A stretch of 64,000 nucleotides of DNA from contig NZ_CP021645.1 of NCBI RefSeq assembly GCF_006384975.1, positions 3,934,001 to 3,998,000 on the forward strand, given 5' to 3'. The translations under genes were made by a program, and so were the position numbers. Within the stretch, counting starts at the first letter, position 1; every line of letters begins with the position of its first letter. This document shows positions 28,053 to 37,272 of the stretch, one piece after another. The stretch is from Pseudomonas oryzihabitans. GTDB taxonomy: Bacteria > Pseudomonadota > Gammaproteobacteria > Pseudomonadales > Pseudomonadaceae. The notes under the pieces were generated by a model. It had not been told where the DNA came from, searched no databases, and saw only the letters and a list, made by a program, of their open reading frames with translations.

Positions 28053-29321
28053 TCAAGGGCTCTGTTGATAAACGGGGGTTGGCAGTGGCGGAGTGCGCCG
28101 GGCGAAGTACTCCAGGGCCAGGTAATCCACGGTCACCCGGATCGTCCAGGCGATGGCGGCGCCCAGGATGGAGAAGTGCTGGATGCACACCACCAGCAGG
28201 CCCAGGTAGGGCAACAGTTCGGCCAGGTGGATCATCGCCGTGGTACGCGAATGGCCGCGGGCCTGGATCTTGGCGAAGGGAATCTGCGCCAGGGCGTTGA
28301 AGATGAAGCCGACGACCAGGGTGCGCAGGATCTGCGCCGCCTCGCCGCCATATTCGGGACCCATCCACACGGTCATGATCCAGGGCGCGAGGATAAGGAT
28401 CGGCAGCACCATCGCCAGGCTGATGAGCAGCAGGCCCCAGAAGGCCTTGTTGGCCTGGCGGGCAGCGTCCTCGCCGCTCTTGCTCAGCAGCGGGAAGACC
28501 ACCCGGGCCACGGCATTGGGGATGATCAGCATCCGCGACACGGCTTCGGCGGGGGCGGTATAGAAGGACACGCGCCCGGCACCGACCATGTGCGACAGCA
28601 CGAAGCGGTCGAAATACACCATCAGCGGACTGATGATGTTGCTCACCGTCATCCAGCTGCCGAATTTCAGCAGCTCCTTGAACACCAGGACCTTGAAGGT
28701 CCGGATGCCCTCGGGGAAATCCTTGTACAGCGGCCAGTAGGCCAGCGCCATCGACACGACCCGGGCCAATACCAGGCCGATCACCGTGGCGGAGAAGCTG
28801 GGCTCGATCAGCACCGCGATCAGCGGCGCGATGGCGAGCAGGCTGTTGGAGAAGGTACGCAGGACGTTGAATTCACCGAAGCGCTCGTTGCCTTCCAGAT
28901 AGGCGAACCATACCGTCGCCAGCAGGAAGGGCGGCACGCAGAGGCTCAGCCAGCGAAAGCCGGCCACGGCATTGTCGAAATGCTCGGGTGAGACGTGCAG
29001 CAGGCTCACCACCTTGCCCGCGCCGAACCAGAGCAGCAGGGTGGCCAGCAGGCTCAGGCCGATCACGGCACCGGTGGCCGTCCCCATGACCAGGCGATTG
29101 AGTGCCTTGTCGCCATGGTTCATGGCGACGGCACGGATCACCGCGCGCGACAGGCCGGCATCGAACAGCGTCGCGTAACCGACGATGGCGAAGGCCAGGG
29201 TGAAGAGGCCGAACTGCTCGATGCCGAGCAGACGCGACAGCACACCCATGGTGGGTAGCGCGATGGCACTGGGGATGACGACACCCAGGATGTTCCAGGT
29301 GCTGTTTTTGATCATCGACAT
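28053..29321 (-). CDS. Wzx-type polysaccharide flippase (MATE/PST family)
   Basis: A 422-residue membrane protein with about 12 hydrophobic helices starting at once with NSTWNILGVVIPSAIALPTMGVL. The pattern is that of the polysaccharide transport (PST) family, which flips undecaprenyl-linked repeat units across the inner membrane. An upstream extension in the same frame is basic and repetitive and unlikely to be translated. The ATG at 29321 is preferred, with another two codons later. It lies between the Wzy-like gene and the GH5 gene in operon 1. A second, different flippase is encoded in operon 2. Confidence 0.88.
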   Translation of the reverse strand: MSMIKNSTWNILGVVIPSAIALPTMGVLSRLLGIEQFGLFTLAFAIVGYATLFDAGLSRAVIRAVAMNHGDKALNRLVMGTATGAVIGLSLLATLLLWFGAGKVVSLLHVSPEHFDNAVAGFRWLSLCVPPFLLATVWFAYLEGNERFGEFNVLRTFSNSLLAIAPLIAVLIEPSFSATVIGLVLARVVSMALAYWPLYKDFPEGIRTFKVLVFKELLKFGSWMTVSNIISPLMVYFDRFVLSHMVGAGRVSFYTAPAEAVSRMLIIPNAVARVVFPLLSKSGEDAARQANKAFWGLLLISLAMVLPILILAPWIMTVWMGPEYGGEAAQILRTLVVGFIFNALAQIPFAKIQARGHSRTTAMIHLAELLPYLGLLVVCIQHFSILGAAIAWTIRVTVDYLALEYFARRTPPLPTPVYQQSP

Positions 29322-29391
29322 CTTTGGGGTGAAAACTCCGTAGGGCCACCCGGCGATCATCGCGGGGATGATCGCCGGGCCGCGCGAGGGA

Positions 29392-30669
29392 TCAGGCCGG
29401 GCGCGGCAGCGGGCTGCTCGAACGCGGGTAAGGTCTGCTGACGTAGGTTTCCTGGACGGGCGCAGAGCGATAGTCATGCAGGGCGCGCAGGGCTTGGATG
29501 ACCAGCAGGTAGCAGATGGTGGCCTGGATGTATTCGAAGAAGCCGGCCAGCGGCCAGATCACCAGTTGCGCCAGCACCGCCGTGACCACGAAGCCGGTAT
29601 CGGGATGCAGCATCTTCGCCCAGCGGTAGTAGAGGAACAGCGAGACCGGGATGATGATGAAGGCCAGGAAGCCGAAGCGGAACAGGGTGCCGAACACGCC
29701 CACGTCGGAGAGGAAGAAGTACTCGCCGAAATAGGGGATGAAGCCGTTGTTCCACATCAGCGACAGCGAGCCGCTGGGCAGCCAGTGATTCTGGCTGAGG
29801 TGGGAGAAGATGTAGCCGATGGTCTGCTCACGCACCCCGTCGGTGGGACCGTCCTGCACCGATTGGGCATAGAAGTCCACGTTCAGCCCCAGTACTTTCA
29901 TCAGGTCGGGGAAGATGAAGAATGGCGACAGCAGCAGCCCGGCCACGCAGATCCAGACGATCGACTTGCTCTTCAGGCAGAACACGGTGAAGCACAGCGC
30001 CAGCACGATCAGCTGACGGGTCTGGGTACCGAACACCAGGGTCAGCAGGAAGAACATGGCCAGCACGATATGGATGGTCTTGCTGCGCGCCGAGCCGTCG
30101 ATCGGCGAGATGCCCTTGTTCCAGGTCTGGATGCAGTAGAAATAGGCCAGGCACAGCGCCGGCGCACCGATGGACGAACGGTCCGGGCGGTCGAAGGAGG
30201 ACTGCTTGTCGCGCAGGTCGGGCAGTACGCCGAACTTGAACATCCAGGCCATGACCGCCGCCAGCAGGGCGGTGATCAACAGCGCCTTCTCGAACTGGGA
30301 GGCGCTCATGTTGCGGCCCAGGAACATCAGGGTGGCGAAGCCGAAGCTGAACAGGATCCGGCGTTCCTCGATCAGGCCATAGACCAGCGGCTGACCGTAG
30401 AAGAGGAAGGAAAAGATCGCCGGCAGCCCGATGAACACGACCGATGAATAGACGGCGTAGGTCATCAGGATCTTGAATTCGCGCTGCTGGGTGCCAATGC
30501 TGGTCAGCAGGTAGAAAAAGGTGAAGGCCATGCAGATGGCCAGGTACAGCTCGTTCAGATAGAGGATGCCGACCGGGTTGTGCGGGCTTTCGCCAAACAC
30601 GTCCAGGTGCAGGATCAACAACGGGATCAACAGAACGAAGGAAACGGTACTTTTACGGAGAATGCTCAT
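29392..30669 (-). CDS. Wzy-like O-antigen/EPS polymerase
   Basis: A 425-residue polytopic membrane protein with about 11 to 12 hydrophobic segments and a large periplasmic loop near residues 270-340 (YAQSVQDGPTDGVREQTIGY, HLSQNHWLPSGSLS). Such a loop is typical of Wzy polymerases and O-antigen ligases. In this operon, between WecB-type transferase and flippase genes, polymerase is the likely role: it would join repeat units in the periplasm. The ATG at 30669 with TAGG before it is preferred to one at 30681. Sequence families of this kind are very diverse, so the call rests on topology and context. Confidence 0.8.
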   Translation of the reverse strand: MSILRKSTVSFVLLIPLLILHLDVFGESPHNPVGILYLNELYLAICMAFTFFYLLTSIGTQQREFKILMTYAVYSSVVFIGLPAIFSFLFYGQPLVYGLIEERRILFSFGFATLMFLGRNMSASQFEKALLITALLAAVMAWMFKFGVLPDLRDKQSSFDRPDRSSIGAPALCLAYFYCIQTWNKGISPIDGSARSKTIHIVLAMFFLLTLVFGTQTRQLIVLALCFTVFCLKSKSIVWICVAGLLLSPFFIFPDLMKVLGLNVDFYAQSVQDGPTDGVREQTIGYIFSHLSQNHWLPSGSLSLMWNNGFIPYFGEYFFLSDVGVFGTLFRFGFLAFIIIPVSLFLYYRWAKMLHPDTGFVVTAVLAQLVIWPLAGFFEYIQATICYLLVIQALRALHDYRSAPVQETYVSRPYPRSSSPLPRPA

Positions 30670-30753
30670 AGACCTACCCATCCAGACGGGATCACCGGCC
30701 CAGGCGCCCGGTGATCATCTTCCTTGTTGCCCAAGGCGTTGCGCGGCAACGCC

Positions 30754-31494
30754 TCAGGTACGGCGACTGCTGCGTTCCTTGAGGTAGATGGGCAGGATGC
30801 TCAGGGCATCGTGCACGTAACGCTTGGCCAGGCGCTTGGGCTCCGAACACATGCGGTGCAACCACTCCAGCTTGGCCTTCTGCATCCAACGCGGAGCGCG
30901 CTTGACCGTGCCGACGGCGAACAGGATGGAGGCGCCGATGCACAGGCCGACGCCGGTGCGCTTGCTGCTGTCGATCTGCCGCGCCAGCTTTTCCTGTCGC
31001 GGAGCACCCACGGCGTAGAGGATGAACTCGGAAGGGTTCTGCATCACGAAGTCCACGCATTTCTGCGTTTCCAGCGGATCGTTGATGAAGCCCATCGGCG
31101 GGTTGTAGTGCGCCAGCTGCATGTGCGGATACATCCGCCGCAGCTTGCCCACGTCGTTCTCGCTGGAGCCGATCAGGACGACGGACAGACGCTCGTCGTT
31201 GGCCTTGCGCAGGACACTCAGGGTGAGATCGCTGCCGGTGATGACCTCGGGCACGGCGACGCCCAGCGACTTGAGGATCGGCAGCAGGATCCGGCTGTCG
31301 CAGATGCGCTTGCCGGCCCGCTGGTAGGACTCGCGCATGTCCGGGTTGCTCTGCAACTGCACCACGTGGTCGATGTTCGGCGTGACGATATAGCTGTAGG
31401 GCCGGTGGATGTCCTGGGCGATTTCGCTCAGCAACTGGTCCTTGGTACCGGTGAAGAAGTCGATACCGAAGGCCTGGGTGCGTAGGTTAGACAT
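30754..31494 (-). CDS. WecB/TagA/CpsF family glycosyltransferase (GT26)
   Basis: A 246-residue soluble enzyme of the family that adds ManNAc(A) or related sugars to lipid-linked intermediates. Landmarks are IVTPNIDHVVQLQ, a catalytic-region GSDLTLSVLRKA, and the conserved FILYAVGAPRQEKLA near the C-terminus, followed by the basic tail PKRLAKRYVHDAL expected to associate with the membrane. The ATG at 31494 lies inside the end of the GT2 gene (eight-base overlap), indicating coupling. A longer open frame upstream overlaps that gene and is not used. Confidence 0.92.
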   Translation of the reverse strand: MSNLRTQAFGIDFFTGTKDQLLSEIAQDIHRPYSYIVTPNIDHVVQLQSNPDMRESYQRAGKRICDSRILLPILKSLGVAVPEVITGSDLTLSVLRKANDERLSVVLIGSSENDVGKLRRMYPHMQLAHYNPPMGFINDPLETQKCVDFVMQNPSEFILYAVGAPRQEKLARQIDSSKRTGVGLCIGASILFAVGTVKRAPRWMQKAKLEWLHRMCSEPKRLAKRYVHDALSILPIYLKERSSRRT

Positions 31495-32362
31495 GCATCG
31501 TCGCTCCCTTGAAGGCACCCTTGACGCCGGACCAGGCCAGTTTCGGATTCTTGAATTCCTTGAGCACGGTGATGCCGGACAGCAGCACCGCGGAAACCAG
31601 GGCGAACGGGGTACCGTGGAATTTGCGGTTGAAACGGGTCGCCGCGCGATTGCGGAAGTAGTGATAGAAGGCGCTGCGCCCACCCGAGCTCATCGAGCCG
31701 TAATGGTAGAGCTGGCTCTCGCGGCAGACCTTGAGGGCGACGCCCTTGCGCTTGGCCTGGTGCTGCCAGTCCACCTCTTCGGAGTACATGAAGTAGGCCT
31801 CGTCCATGAATCCGACGTCGGTGAGCAGGCTGGCGCAGAACGCCATGCTGCAGCCCATGATGTAGTCGGGCTCGCGTTCCAGCTTGGCGATGTCGGCGAC
31901 GTCGATGTCCTTGCCGAGCAGCTTGGACTTGCCCAGCAGCGGATAGAGGATGCCGCCGCCGTAGCATTCCAGGCGCCCGGTCTGGGAGCTGAGGATCACC
32001 GAGCCGACGATGGTCTTAGGCGCGCGCTGCAGTTCGGCCAGCAATGGGGCGAAGGCATCGTCCTTGACGTAGGCGTCGTTGTTCACGACCCAGAAATGCT
32101 GCACCGGCAGGTTGTCCAGGGCCCAGCGCATGCCGTAGTTGTTGCCGCCGGCATAGCCATCGTTACGCGGACTGGCGAGCACGGTGACCTGGCTCAGGCC
32201 GTTTTCGGCCTGCCAGCGCTGCAGGACGTCGCTGGAGCCATCCTGGGAATCATTGTCCACCACCACCGCATGATCGATGGAGGGGCAGTGCTTGAGGATG
32301 CTCTCCACGCAACTGATGGTTTCGTTGGGAGCCTTGTAGTTGAGCACCATGACTACGTTCAT
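31487..32362 (-). CDS. GT2 family glycosyltransferase
   Basis: A 291-residue GT-A fold transferase. NVVMVLNYKAPNETISCVESIL begins the nucleotide-binding domain, VVVDNDSQDGS and the VVNNDAYV acidic motif give the metal/UDP-sugar site, and MDEAYFMYSEEVDWQHQAKRKG carries the ED-type catalytic motif of rhamnosyltransferase-like GT2 enzymes. Start chosen at 32362, where AGGA is eight bases upstream; ATGs at 32368 and 32392 are in frame. It would add one sugar of the repeat unit in the cytoplasm. Sugar specificity is not readable. Confidence 0.9.
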   Translation of the reverse strand: MNVVMVLNYKAPNETISCVESILKHCPSIDHAVVVDNDSQDGSSDVLQRWQAENGLSQVTVLASPRNDGYAGGNNYGMRWALDNLPVQHFWVVNNDAYVKDDAFAPLLAELQRAPKTIVGSVILSSQTGRLECYGGGILYPLLGKSKLLGKDIDVADIAKLEREPDYIMGCSMAFCASLLTDVGFMDEAYFMYSEEVDWQHQAKRKGVALKVCRESQLYHYGSMSSGGRSAFYHYFRNRAATRFNRKFHGTPFALVSAVLLSGITVLKEFKNPKLAWSGVKGAFKGATMHV

Positions 32363-32392
32363 TGGCATGTTCCTATTCTTCAGAATCATCAA

Positions 32393-32566
32393 TCCGGTAC
32401 AGCGTCGAGATCCAAGGCTGCCAAGCGTGGCCGGGCTCTAGGTCGAGCCCTTCGAAATCGCTGTGTGAGGTAGTTTCTTGTCGTTCGATACGTCTGTACG
32501 AATACTGCCGCGATCCCTGAAGGGACGGGCTGGACGGCCCACGGGCCGTCCAGCCGGGGTGTTTCC
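32393..32566 (-). other. intercistronic region after wzc
   Basis: A 174-base gap within operon 1, unusual among its mostly tightly packed genes. Apart from the double hairpin at 32514-32555 I see no coding sequence. A second promoter for the downstream glycosyltransferase genes could lie here but no clear hexamer pair was found. Confidence 0.4.
32514..32555 (-). other. strong double hairpin after the first wzc
   Basis: Eleven bases after the wzc stop (minus strand), a perfect 12-pair stem with a four-base loop (arms 32528-32539 and 32544-32555) is followed at once by a second small palindrome TCCCTTCAGGGA. There is no T tract, so this is more likely a message-stabilising or partial-termination structure than a full terminator. 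It separates the wzc part of the operon from the glycosyltransferase part. Confidence 0.6.
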
Positions 32567-34783
32567 TTAAGCCTTGCTACCCTGCTCGTAGGAGTAGTGG
32601 TAGTTGCCATAGGAGCCGTAGTTGCTGGCTTTGCGTTCCACGGCGTTGAAGATCACACCCTTGAGCGGAATGCCGTTGAGGTCGAAGCGGCGTTTGGTCG
32701 CTTCCAGCTCCTTGACACTGTTCATGCCGAAACGGGCGACGATCAGGCTGGTACCGGCATGGCTGCCGATGATGCCGGCCTCGGTCACGGCCAGGATCGG
32801 CGGGGTATCGATGATCACGATGTCGTACAGCTCGCTGAACTTCTTCAGCACAGTGGTGAATCTCAGGCTCATCAGCAGTTCCGACGGATTCGGCGGGAAC
32901 TGACCGCAGGAGACGAAATCGAGGCTGCCGACTTCGGTCTTCTTGATGGCGTCGTTCAGCGCGATGCGACCGCTGAGCAGATCGGACAGGCCGTCCTGCT
33001 GCTTGGTGCTCATCAGCTTGTGCAGGTAGCCCTTGCGCATGTCGCCGTCGATCAGCAGCACCCGCTGGCCGGATTCCGCGATTACCGCCGCCAGGTTCGA
33101 GGACACGAAGGACTTACCGACGCCCGGGCTCGGACCGGAGATCATCAGGATGTTGTTCTTCGCCTCGATCATCGCGAAGTGCAGGCTGGTACGCAGGCTG
33201 CGCAGCGCTTCGGTGCTCAGGTCGGTGGGATGGGTGAGGGCGGTCAGCGAGGACTCGCCCGGCTTCTTGTTACCCAGACCCTTGGCGGCATCCGCCTGGT
33301 TCTTGCTGAAGGGAATCGAGGCATAGACCGGCAGACCGATCTGCTCGATGGCTTCCGGAGTCTCGACACCACGACGCAGGGTATGGCGGGTATAGACCAC
33401 GGCCAGGCCGACGATGGCGCCCAGGATGATGGCGACGGCGATGATCAGCGGCTTGTTGGGGGCGGACGGGTCATCGACGTTGGCGTTGGCGTTGTCGATG
33501 ATGCGCACGCTACCCACGGTACCGGCGCGGATGACTTCCAGTTCCTGCGCCTTGTTCAGCATCAGCGCATAGGTCTGGCTGGTCACTTCGATGTCGCGGT
33601 TCAGACGCAGCAGTTCCTGTTGGGTTTCCGGCAGGACTTCGACGCGCTTCTGCAGCTTGGCGCGCTCGGCCTGCAGCTGGCCCAGCTGGCTCATCAGCGC
33701 CTGGTAGGCCGGGTGCTGACGGGTGAACTTGCGATCCATCTCGGTACGCTTGAGGTTCAGCTCGGAGATCTGGTTGTCCAGGGCCACGGACTGTTCCAGT
33801 ACGCCCTTGGTCTCGCTGTCGATATCGACCGACTTCTTGTTGGTCTGATAGTAGTTCAGCGCGGACTGGGCCTTTTCCAGATCGGATTTCACGACCGGGA
33901 TCTGGGCGCGCAGGAATTCCAGGCTCTGGGTGGATTCGGCGGCGTTGCGGTCGATGTTCTGCTGAACATAGATGTCCGCTACTTCCTGCACGATGGCCTG
34001 GGCGCGCAGCGGATCGGAATCCTGAATGCCGATCCCGATGATGCCCGACATCTTGCCGCGCTCACCGGCAACCAGACGACCCTGGTATTCCTGGATGGTC
34101 TTGGAGAAGCGCTGCTTCATGATGGTGAATTCGGTACCCGGGCGTGCCTGCAGGGTCGACACCTGGATCTGGTACCCGTCATTGCTCACCGGCTGGCCGA
34201 GGCTACCGTGCAGCACCACTTCTTCATCGTTGTTGAAGACGGTGAAGTTCTGGTTGTCCTCGACCTTCAGCTTCATCGGCTTGTCGAGGTTGCTGTCAGG
34301 CACTTCCAACTGGTCGATGACCAGCTTCTCGCCACCCCAGGCAAAGCTGTTCAGGCCCAGCAGGGGAGAGGCGACGTCGGTGTCGTTCTGCGGCTGGAAA
34401 CGACGGGCGACGAAGTTGCCGATGATCGGGAAGTAGCGCGGCTTGACGACGATGTCCAGCTTGAGGTTTTCGATCGCCTTGCCGATCACCGAGCGCGACT
34501 TGAGCAGCTCGATCTCGGTCACCGCTTCGGGCATGGGCGGCGGCATGCCAGAGGTCTGATCAGTCAGGCGGGTCACGCCCTTCTTTTCCATTTCGATCTG
34601 GATCATGGCGTTCGACGAATACATCGGCGTCGCCAGGACGGCATAGCCGATACCAAGCGCAGCGAAGATACCGATGATCGACAATAGCTGCCATTTATAG
34701 TCGATGAGCATGCCGAAGAGTGCGGAGAAGTTGATGTCCGACTCGTTCTTAAGTTCGGGAGTAAAGCGAGGCATCGTAGTCAT
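32567..34783 (-). CDS. Wzc-type polysaccharide co-polymerase/tyrosine autokinase 1
   Basis: A 738-residue inner-membrane protein. Two hydrophobic helices (about 31-52 and 446-464) flank a large periplasmic Wzz-like domain with coiled coil (about 290-400). The cytosolic BY-kinase domain has Walker A SGPSPGVGKS (549-558), Walker A' LLIDGDMRKG (576-585) and Walker B IVIIDTPP (655-662). The C-terminal tyrosine cluster has Y722, Y725, Y728, Y730 and Y732. It controls chain length and, through cyclic phosphorylation with Wzb, export. AGGAA precedes the ATG, and the wzb gene ends 15 bases upstream. It closely resembles a second Wzc in operon 2. Confidence 0.95.
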   Translation of the reverse strand: MTTMPRFTPELKNESDINFSALFGMLIDYKWQLLSIIGIFAALGIGYAVLATPMYSSNAMIQIEMEKKGVTRLTDQTSGMPPPMPEAVTEIELLKSRSVIGKAIENLKLDIVVKPRYFPIIGNFVARRFQPQNDTDVASPLLGLNSFAWGGEKLVIDQLEVPDSNLDKPMKLKVEDNQNFTVFNNDEEVVLHGSLGQPVSNDGYQIQVSTLQARPGTEFTIMKQRFSKTIQEYQGRLVAGERGKMSGIIGIGIQDSDPLRAQAIVQEVADIYVQQNIDRNAAESTQSLEFLRAQIPVVKSDLEKAQSALNYYQTNKKSVDIDSETKGVLEQSVALDNQISELNLKRTEMDRKFTRQHPAYQALMSQLGQLQAERAKLQKRVEVLPETQQELLRLNRDIEVTSQTYALMLNKAQELEVIRAGTVGSVRIIDNANANVDDPSAPNKPLIIAVAIILGAIVGLAVVYTRHTLRRGVETPEAIEQIGLPVYASIPFSKNQADAAKGLGNKKPGESSLTALTHPTDLSTEALRSLRTSLHFAMIEAKNNILMISGPSPGVGKSFVSSNLAAVIAESGQRVLLIDGDMRKGYLHKLMSTKQQDGLSDLLSGRIALNDAIKKTEVGSLDFVSCGQFPPNPSELLMSLRFTTVLKKFSELYDIVIIDTPPILAVTEAGIIGSHAGTSLIVARFGMNSVKELEATKRRFDLNGIPLKGVIFNAVERKASNYGSYGNYHYSYEQGSKA

Positions 34784-34798
34784 GAAATTCCTTCTTCC

Positions 34799-35236
34799 CT
34801 ATTTGATGTATGGAAGCCAACTGTTTACACAGCGCGTCAAAAGTATGTGTACATTTTGGAACATCTCTTTAGAAAGGCGATAAGGGTCTGGTACTTCTTG
34901 ATTGCTCAACCATTTCCCGATCAGAAAAACCTTACCCCTGACTTCAGGAGCAATACTTTCGACGGAGCGTGAGTGAAACTCTTCCATGGTCAAAATCAAA
35001 TCTGCCTTGCGCAGCATCTCTGCATCCGCTTGGCGAGCTTTGTGGGTAGTGAAATCGATGCCGTTCTCGCGCAATACCTCCTGAGCGGTCTTCTCGATGC
35101 CATGGCCGACGAGCGCACGGATGCCGGCGGAGCCGACCTCGACGTCACGACCTTCCAGTGCCTTGGCCAGTAGTGCTTCCGCGACTGGGCTGCGGCATAT
35201 GTTCCCTTCGCATACAACCAATATCGACTTGATCAT
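34799..35236 (-). CDS. Wzb-type low-molecular-weight protein tyrosine phosphatase
   Basis: A 145-residue phosphatase. The P-loop VVCEGNICRS holds nucleophile C9 and R15, and VPDPYR near residue 116 carries the general acid D117 in the DP motif. It would dephosphorylate the tyrosine-rich tail of Wzc, needed for continued high-molecular-weight polymer synthesis. It is the only such phosphatase in the window, although two Wzc kinases are encoded. Sits 15 bases before wzc and 157 bases after the initiating transferase gene; a hairpin lies in the leader. Confidence 0.94.
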   Translation of the reverse strand: MIKSILVVCEGNICRSPVAEALLAKALEGRDVEVGSAGIRALVGHGIEKTAQEVLRENGIDFTTHKARQADAEMLRKADLILTMEEFHSRSVESIAPEVRGKVFLIGKWLSNQEVPDPYRLSKEMFQNVHILLTRCVNSWLPYIK

Positions 35237-35393
35237 TCTTCAAAACCTTCCTGTTGCCCGGACAACAGGTATTGACGGCAGATGTTCAAGCAATACCTGG
35301 TCCTCAGGATCACTTCCTGCCGGTGTCATTAAATTCAGGAGTCTCGGCTCCAGATCGTCGTCCTGAGGGACGGGTAATTAAAGCCCGTCGATC
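35237..35393 (-). other. structured gap between the initiating transferase and wzb genes
   Basis: Two inverted repeats lie in this 157-base AT-richer gap. GACGGG (35369-35374) pairs with CCCGTC (35384-35389) just after the transferase stop. CAGGTATTG (35266-35274) pairs with its complement at 35291-35299, about 30 bases before wzb. Neither has a T tract on the minus strand. They may modulate read-through or translation; no gene is seen. Confidence 0.45.
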
Positions 35394-36803
35394 TCAGTAT
35401 GCGTTCTTATTGATGAAGCCTTTGAACAGCGTAAGGAAGATGATCTTGACGTCCCACCAGAAAGACCAGTGGTGGATATAGTCCAGATCGAACTCGACCC
35501 GCTTCTGCATCTTGTCCAGCGTATCGGTCTCGCCGCGCCAGCCGTTTACTTGAGCCCAGCCGGTAATGCCGGGTTTCATCTTGTGGCGGAGCATGTAGCC
35601 CTGCACCAGCTTGCGGTACTGCTCGTTGTGAGCGACGGCGTGGGGACGGGGACCGACGATGGACATCTCGCCGCGGAGTACATTAATGAATTGAGGCAAT
35701 TCATCGAGAGAAGTACGTCGTAAAAATGCACCGAACGGGGTGATCCGGGAGTCATTCTTGGTCGCCTGCGTGACCTTGGCCCCGTTTTCCATGACCTTCA
35801 TGCTGCGGAATTTCCACACCTCGATCGGCTTGCCGTCCATGCCGTAGCGCTTCTGCTTGAAGAAGACCGGGCCGGGCGAGGTGATCTTGATGCCGATGGC
35901 GATGGCCAGCATGGGCAGGGAAATCATGGCCAGGATGATGGACGACAGCACGATGTCTTCGATGCGCTTAACGATGTGGCTGGCGCCGTCCATCGGGGTA
36001 TCGAAGATGCTGATGCTGGGCAAGCCATCCAGGCTTTCGCTGCGGGCATGCAGCAGGTGGAACATGAAGATGTCCGGGATGATGTAGACGGAAGCCGTGG
36101 TATCGCTCAGCTCCTGCACCAGCCAGTTGATCTTGTTCTGATCGGCCATGCCCAGGGTGATGTACACCTTGTCGACCTGGCCCGAACGGACGTCCTGCAT
36201 CAGGCGGTCGAGATCGCCGTTCAGGGTGGGGCTGGGCACGCCTTCTTCGCCGGTTTCCTGGTTGTCGCTGTAGAAGCCGGCGATGCGCAGGCCCATCCAG
36301 GGCGCCTTGCTGATGGTGTGCGCCAGACGCTGCGCCACCATGCCATTGCCGGCGATGGCGACGTTGCGGGTATTGATGCCGGCCTTGCGCAGCGAATGCA
36401 TGAGCGAACGCAGCACTAAGCGGTAACCACACAGGGTGCCCAGGGTGAGACCGAGCCAGGTCTGCATCACGCCGGGCGAGAGATAGGATTGGTCGAAGAA
36501 GAAGTAGTCGACCATGAACACGGTAGCGAACGTCAGTACCCAGTAGGTGGCGATCTTGAGCAGTTCGTCGGTGACCCGCTCACCGCGCCAGGAGCCATAG
36601 ACGTGATTCAGCTCCGTGAGGAAATGAAAGATCAGCAGGGAAAGGAAGATGATGACCCAGTGCTCGGGACGCATGCCGTGCTCGGACGCCCAGGTACCGG
36701 CCACGTAGGCGCTCAGGGTGATCACGGCGAGGTCGAGCAAGCGGTGCGCGAGCGATATTGCCGAGGAGTTCGTATGCAAAATGCCGCGTTCTTTCAAATT
36801 CAT
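35394..36803 (-). CDS. undecaprenyl-phosphate sugar-1-phosphate transferase (WcaJ type)
   Basis: A 469-residue initiating enzyme that moves a sugar-1-phosphate (usually glucose) from UDP-sugar to undecaprenyl phosphate. Four hydrophobic helices (about 15-130), a central CoA-binding/Rossmann-like domain (VAIAGNGMVAQRLAHTI), a further membrane hairpin around residue 290, and the C-terminal catalytic domain are seen. Catalytic motifs are KITSPGPVFFKQKRYG, VWKFRSMKV, RRTSLDELPQFINVLRGEMS and VGPRPHAV. The ATG at 36803 has AAGGA at a good distance. As the first large gene of operon 1 it commits sugar to the pathway; no second initiating transferase is seen in operon 2. Confidence 0.95.
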   Translation of the reverse strand: MNLKERGILHTNSSAISLAHRLLDLAVITLSAYVAGTWASEHGMRPEHWVIIFLSLLIFHFLTELNHVYGSWRGERVTDELLKIATYWVLTFATVFMVDYFFFDQSYLSPGVMQTWLGLTLGTLCGYRLVLRSLMHSLRKAGINTRNVAIAGNGMVAQRLAHTISKAPWMGLRIAGFYSDNQETGEEGVPSPTLNGDLDRLMQDVRSGQVDKVYITLGMADQNKINWLVQELSDTTASVYIIPDIFMFHLLHARSESLDGLPSISIFDTPMDGASHIVKRIEDIVLSSIILAMISLPMLAIAIGIKITSPGPVFFKQKRYGMDGKPIEVWKFRSMKVMENGAKVTQATKNDSRITPFGAFLRRTSLDELPQFINVLRGEMSIVGPRPHAVAHNEQYRKLVQGYMLRHKMKPGITGWAQVNGWRGETDTLDKMQKRVEFDLDYIHHWSFWWDVKIIFLTLFKGFINKNAY

Positions 36804-37272
36804 GGTTCCATCCTTGTGCCTGTACCGATGCACGAACTTTCAACTGGGCAAGCTGCTACCAGCGTCTGAATGTTCACTATGGCGGCGTGGGAGCGGTAAT
36901 TGGTCACCGATCGCCAAGTGCCATGATGGCTGTAGCGTCGTTAGGACTCGGCACCGATTAAGAGGTTCACACGGTAGAGAAGGCGGGAAAGTGCTGTCGA
37001 GCTAGCCCAAATCAGGGCAAATAGCACGCCAGACGAACTGCGGGAGGGGAGAGGCGGGTGAGAAGAGCAGACTGCGTCACACTACGTGCGGACGAGAGGC
37101 ACACTTCTTCGGCGTTTCGGGGGGACGAAAGGTAAATCCGGGCAGCGGGAGCACTCGAAACGTTCCGTCGGGTCCCAAAATAGGATGCGGAATCTGTGGA
37201 GTGCATCACCAAACAATGAGACAGCTCAAAGGCTTAGCGTCTTAGAGGCCAGTCCTTGGCCTGCAGAGCGAC
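36804..37272 (-). other. upstream region of EPS operon 1
   Basis: About 470 bases without a convincing gene and with lower GC than the flanks, upstream of the initiating transferase. It probably holds the operon promoter, but I find no good -35/-10 pair. A weak ops-like core (CTGGTAGCAG on the minus strand, 36851-36860) lies about 50 bases before the start codon; it is inside a partial palindrome and only the GGTAGC part matches. Confidence 0.35.

Noticed and set aside
32597..34687. 696-codon plus-strand frame opposite the first wzc
   Set aside because: Antisense shadow of wzc with low-complexity HDQ-rich translation and no ribosome binding site or family resemblance. The same holds for the long plus-strand frames opposite pelB, wzc 2, the aldehyde dehydrogenase and the lysA-dapF region.
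36851..36860. ops-like CTGGTAGCAG before the initiating transferase gene of EPS operon 1
   Set aside because: Only the GGTAGC part matches and it sits in a partial palindrome; too weak to call as a regulatory site.
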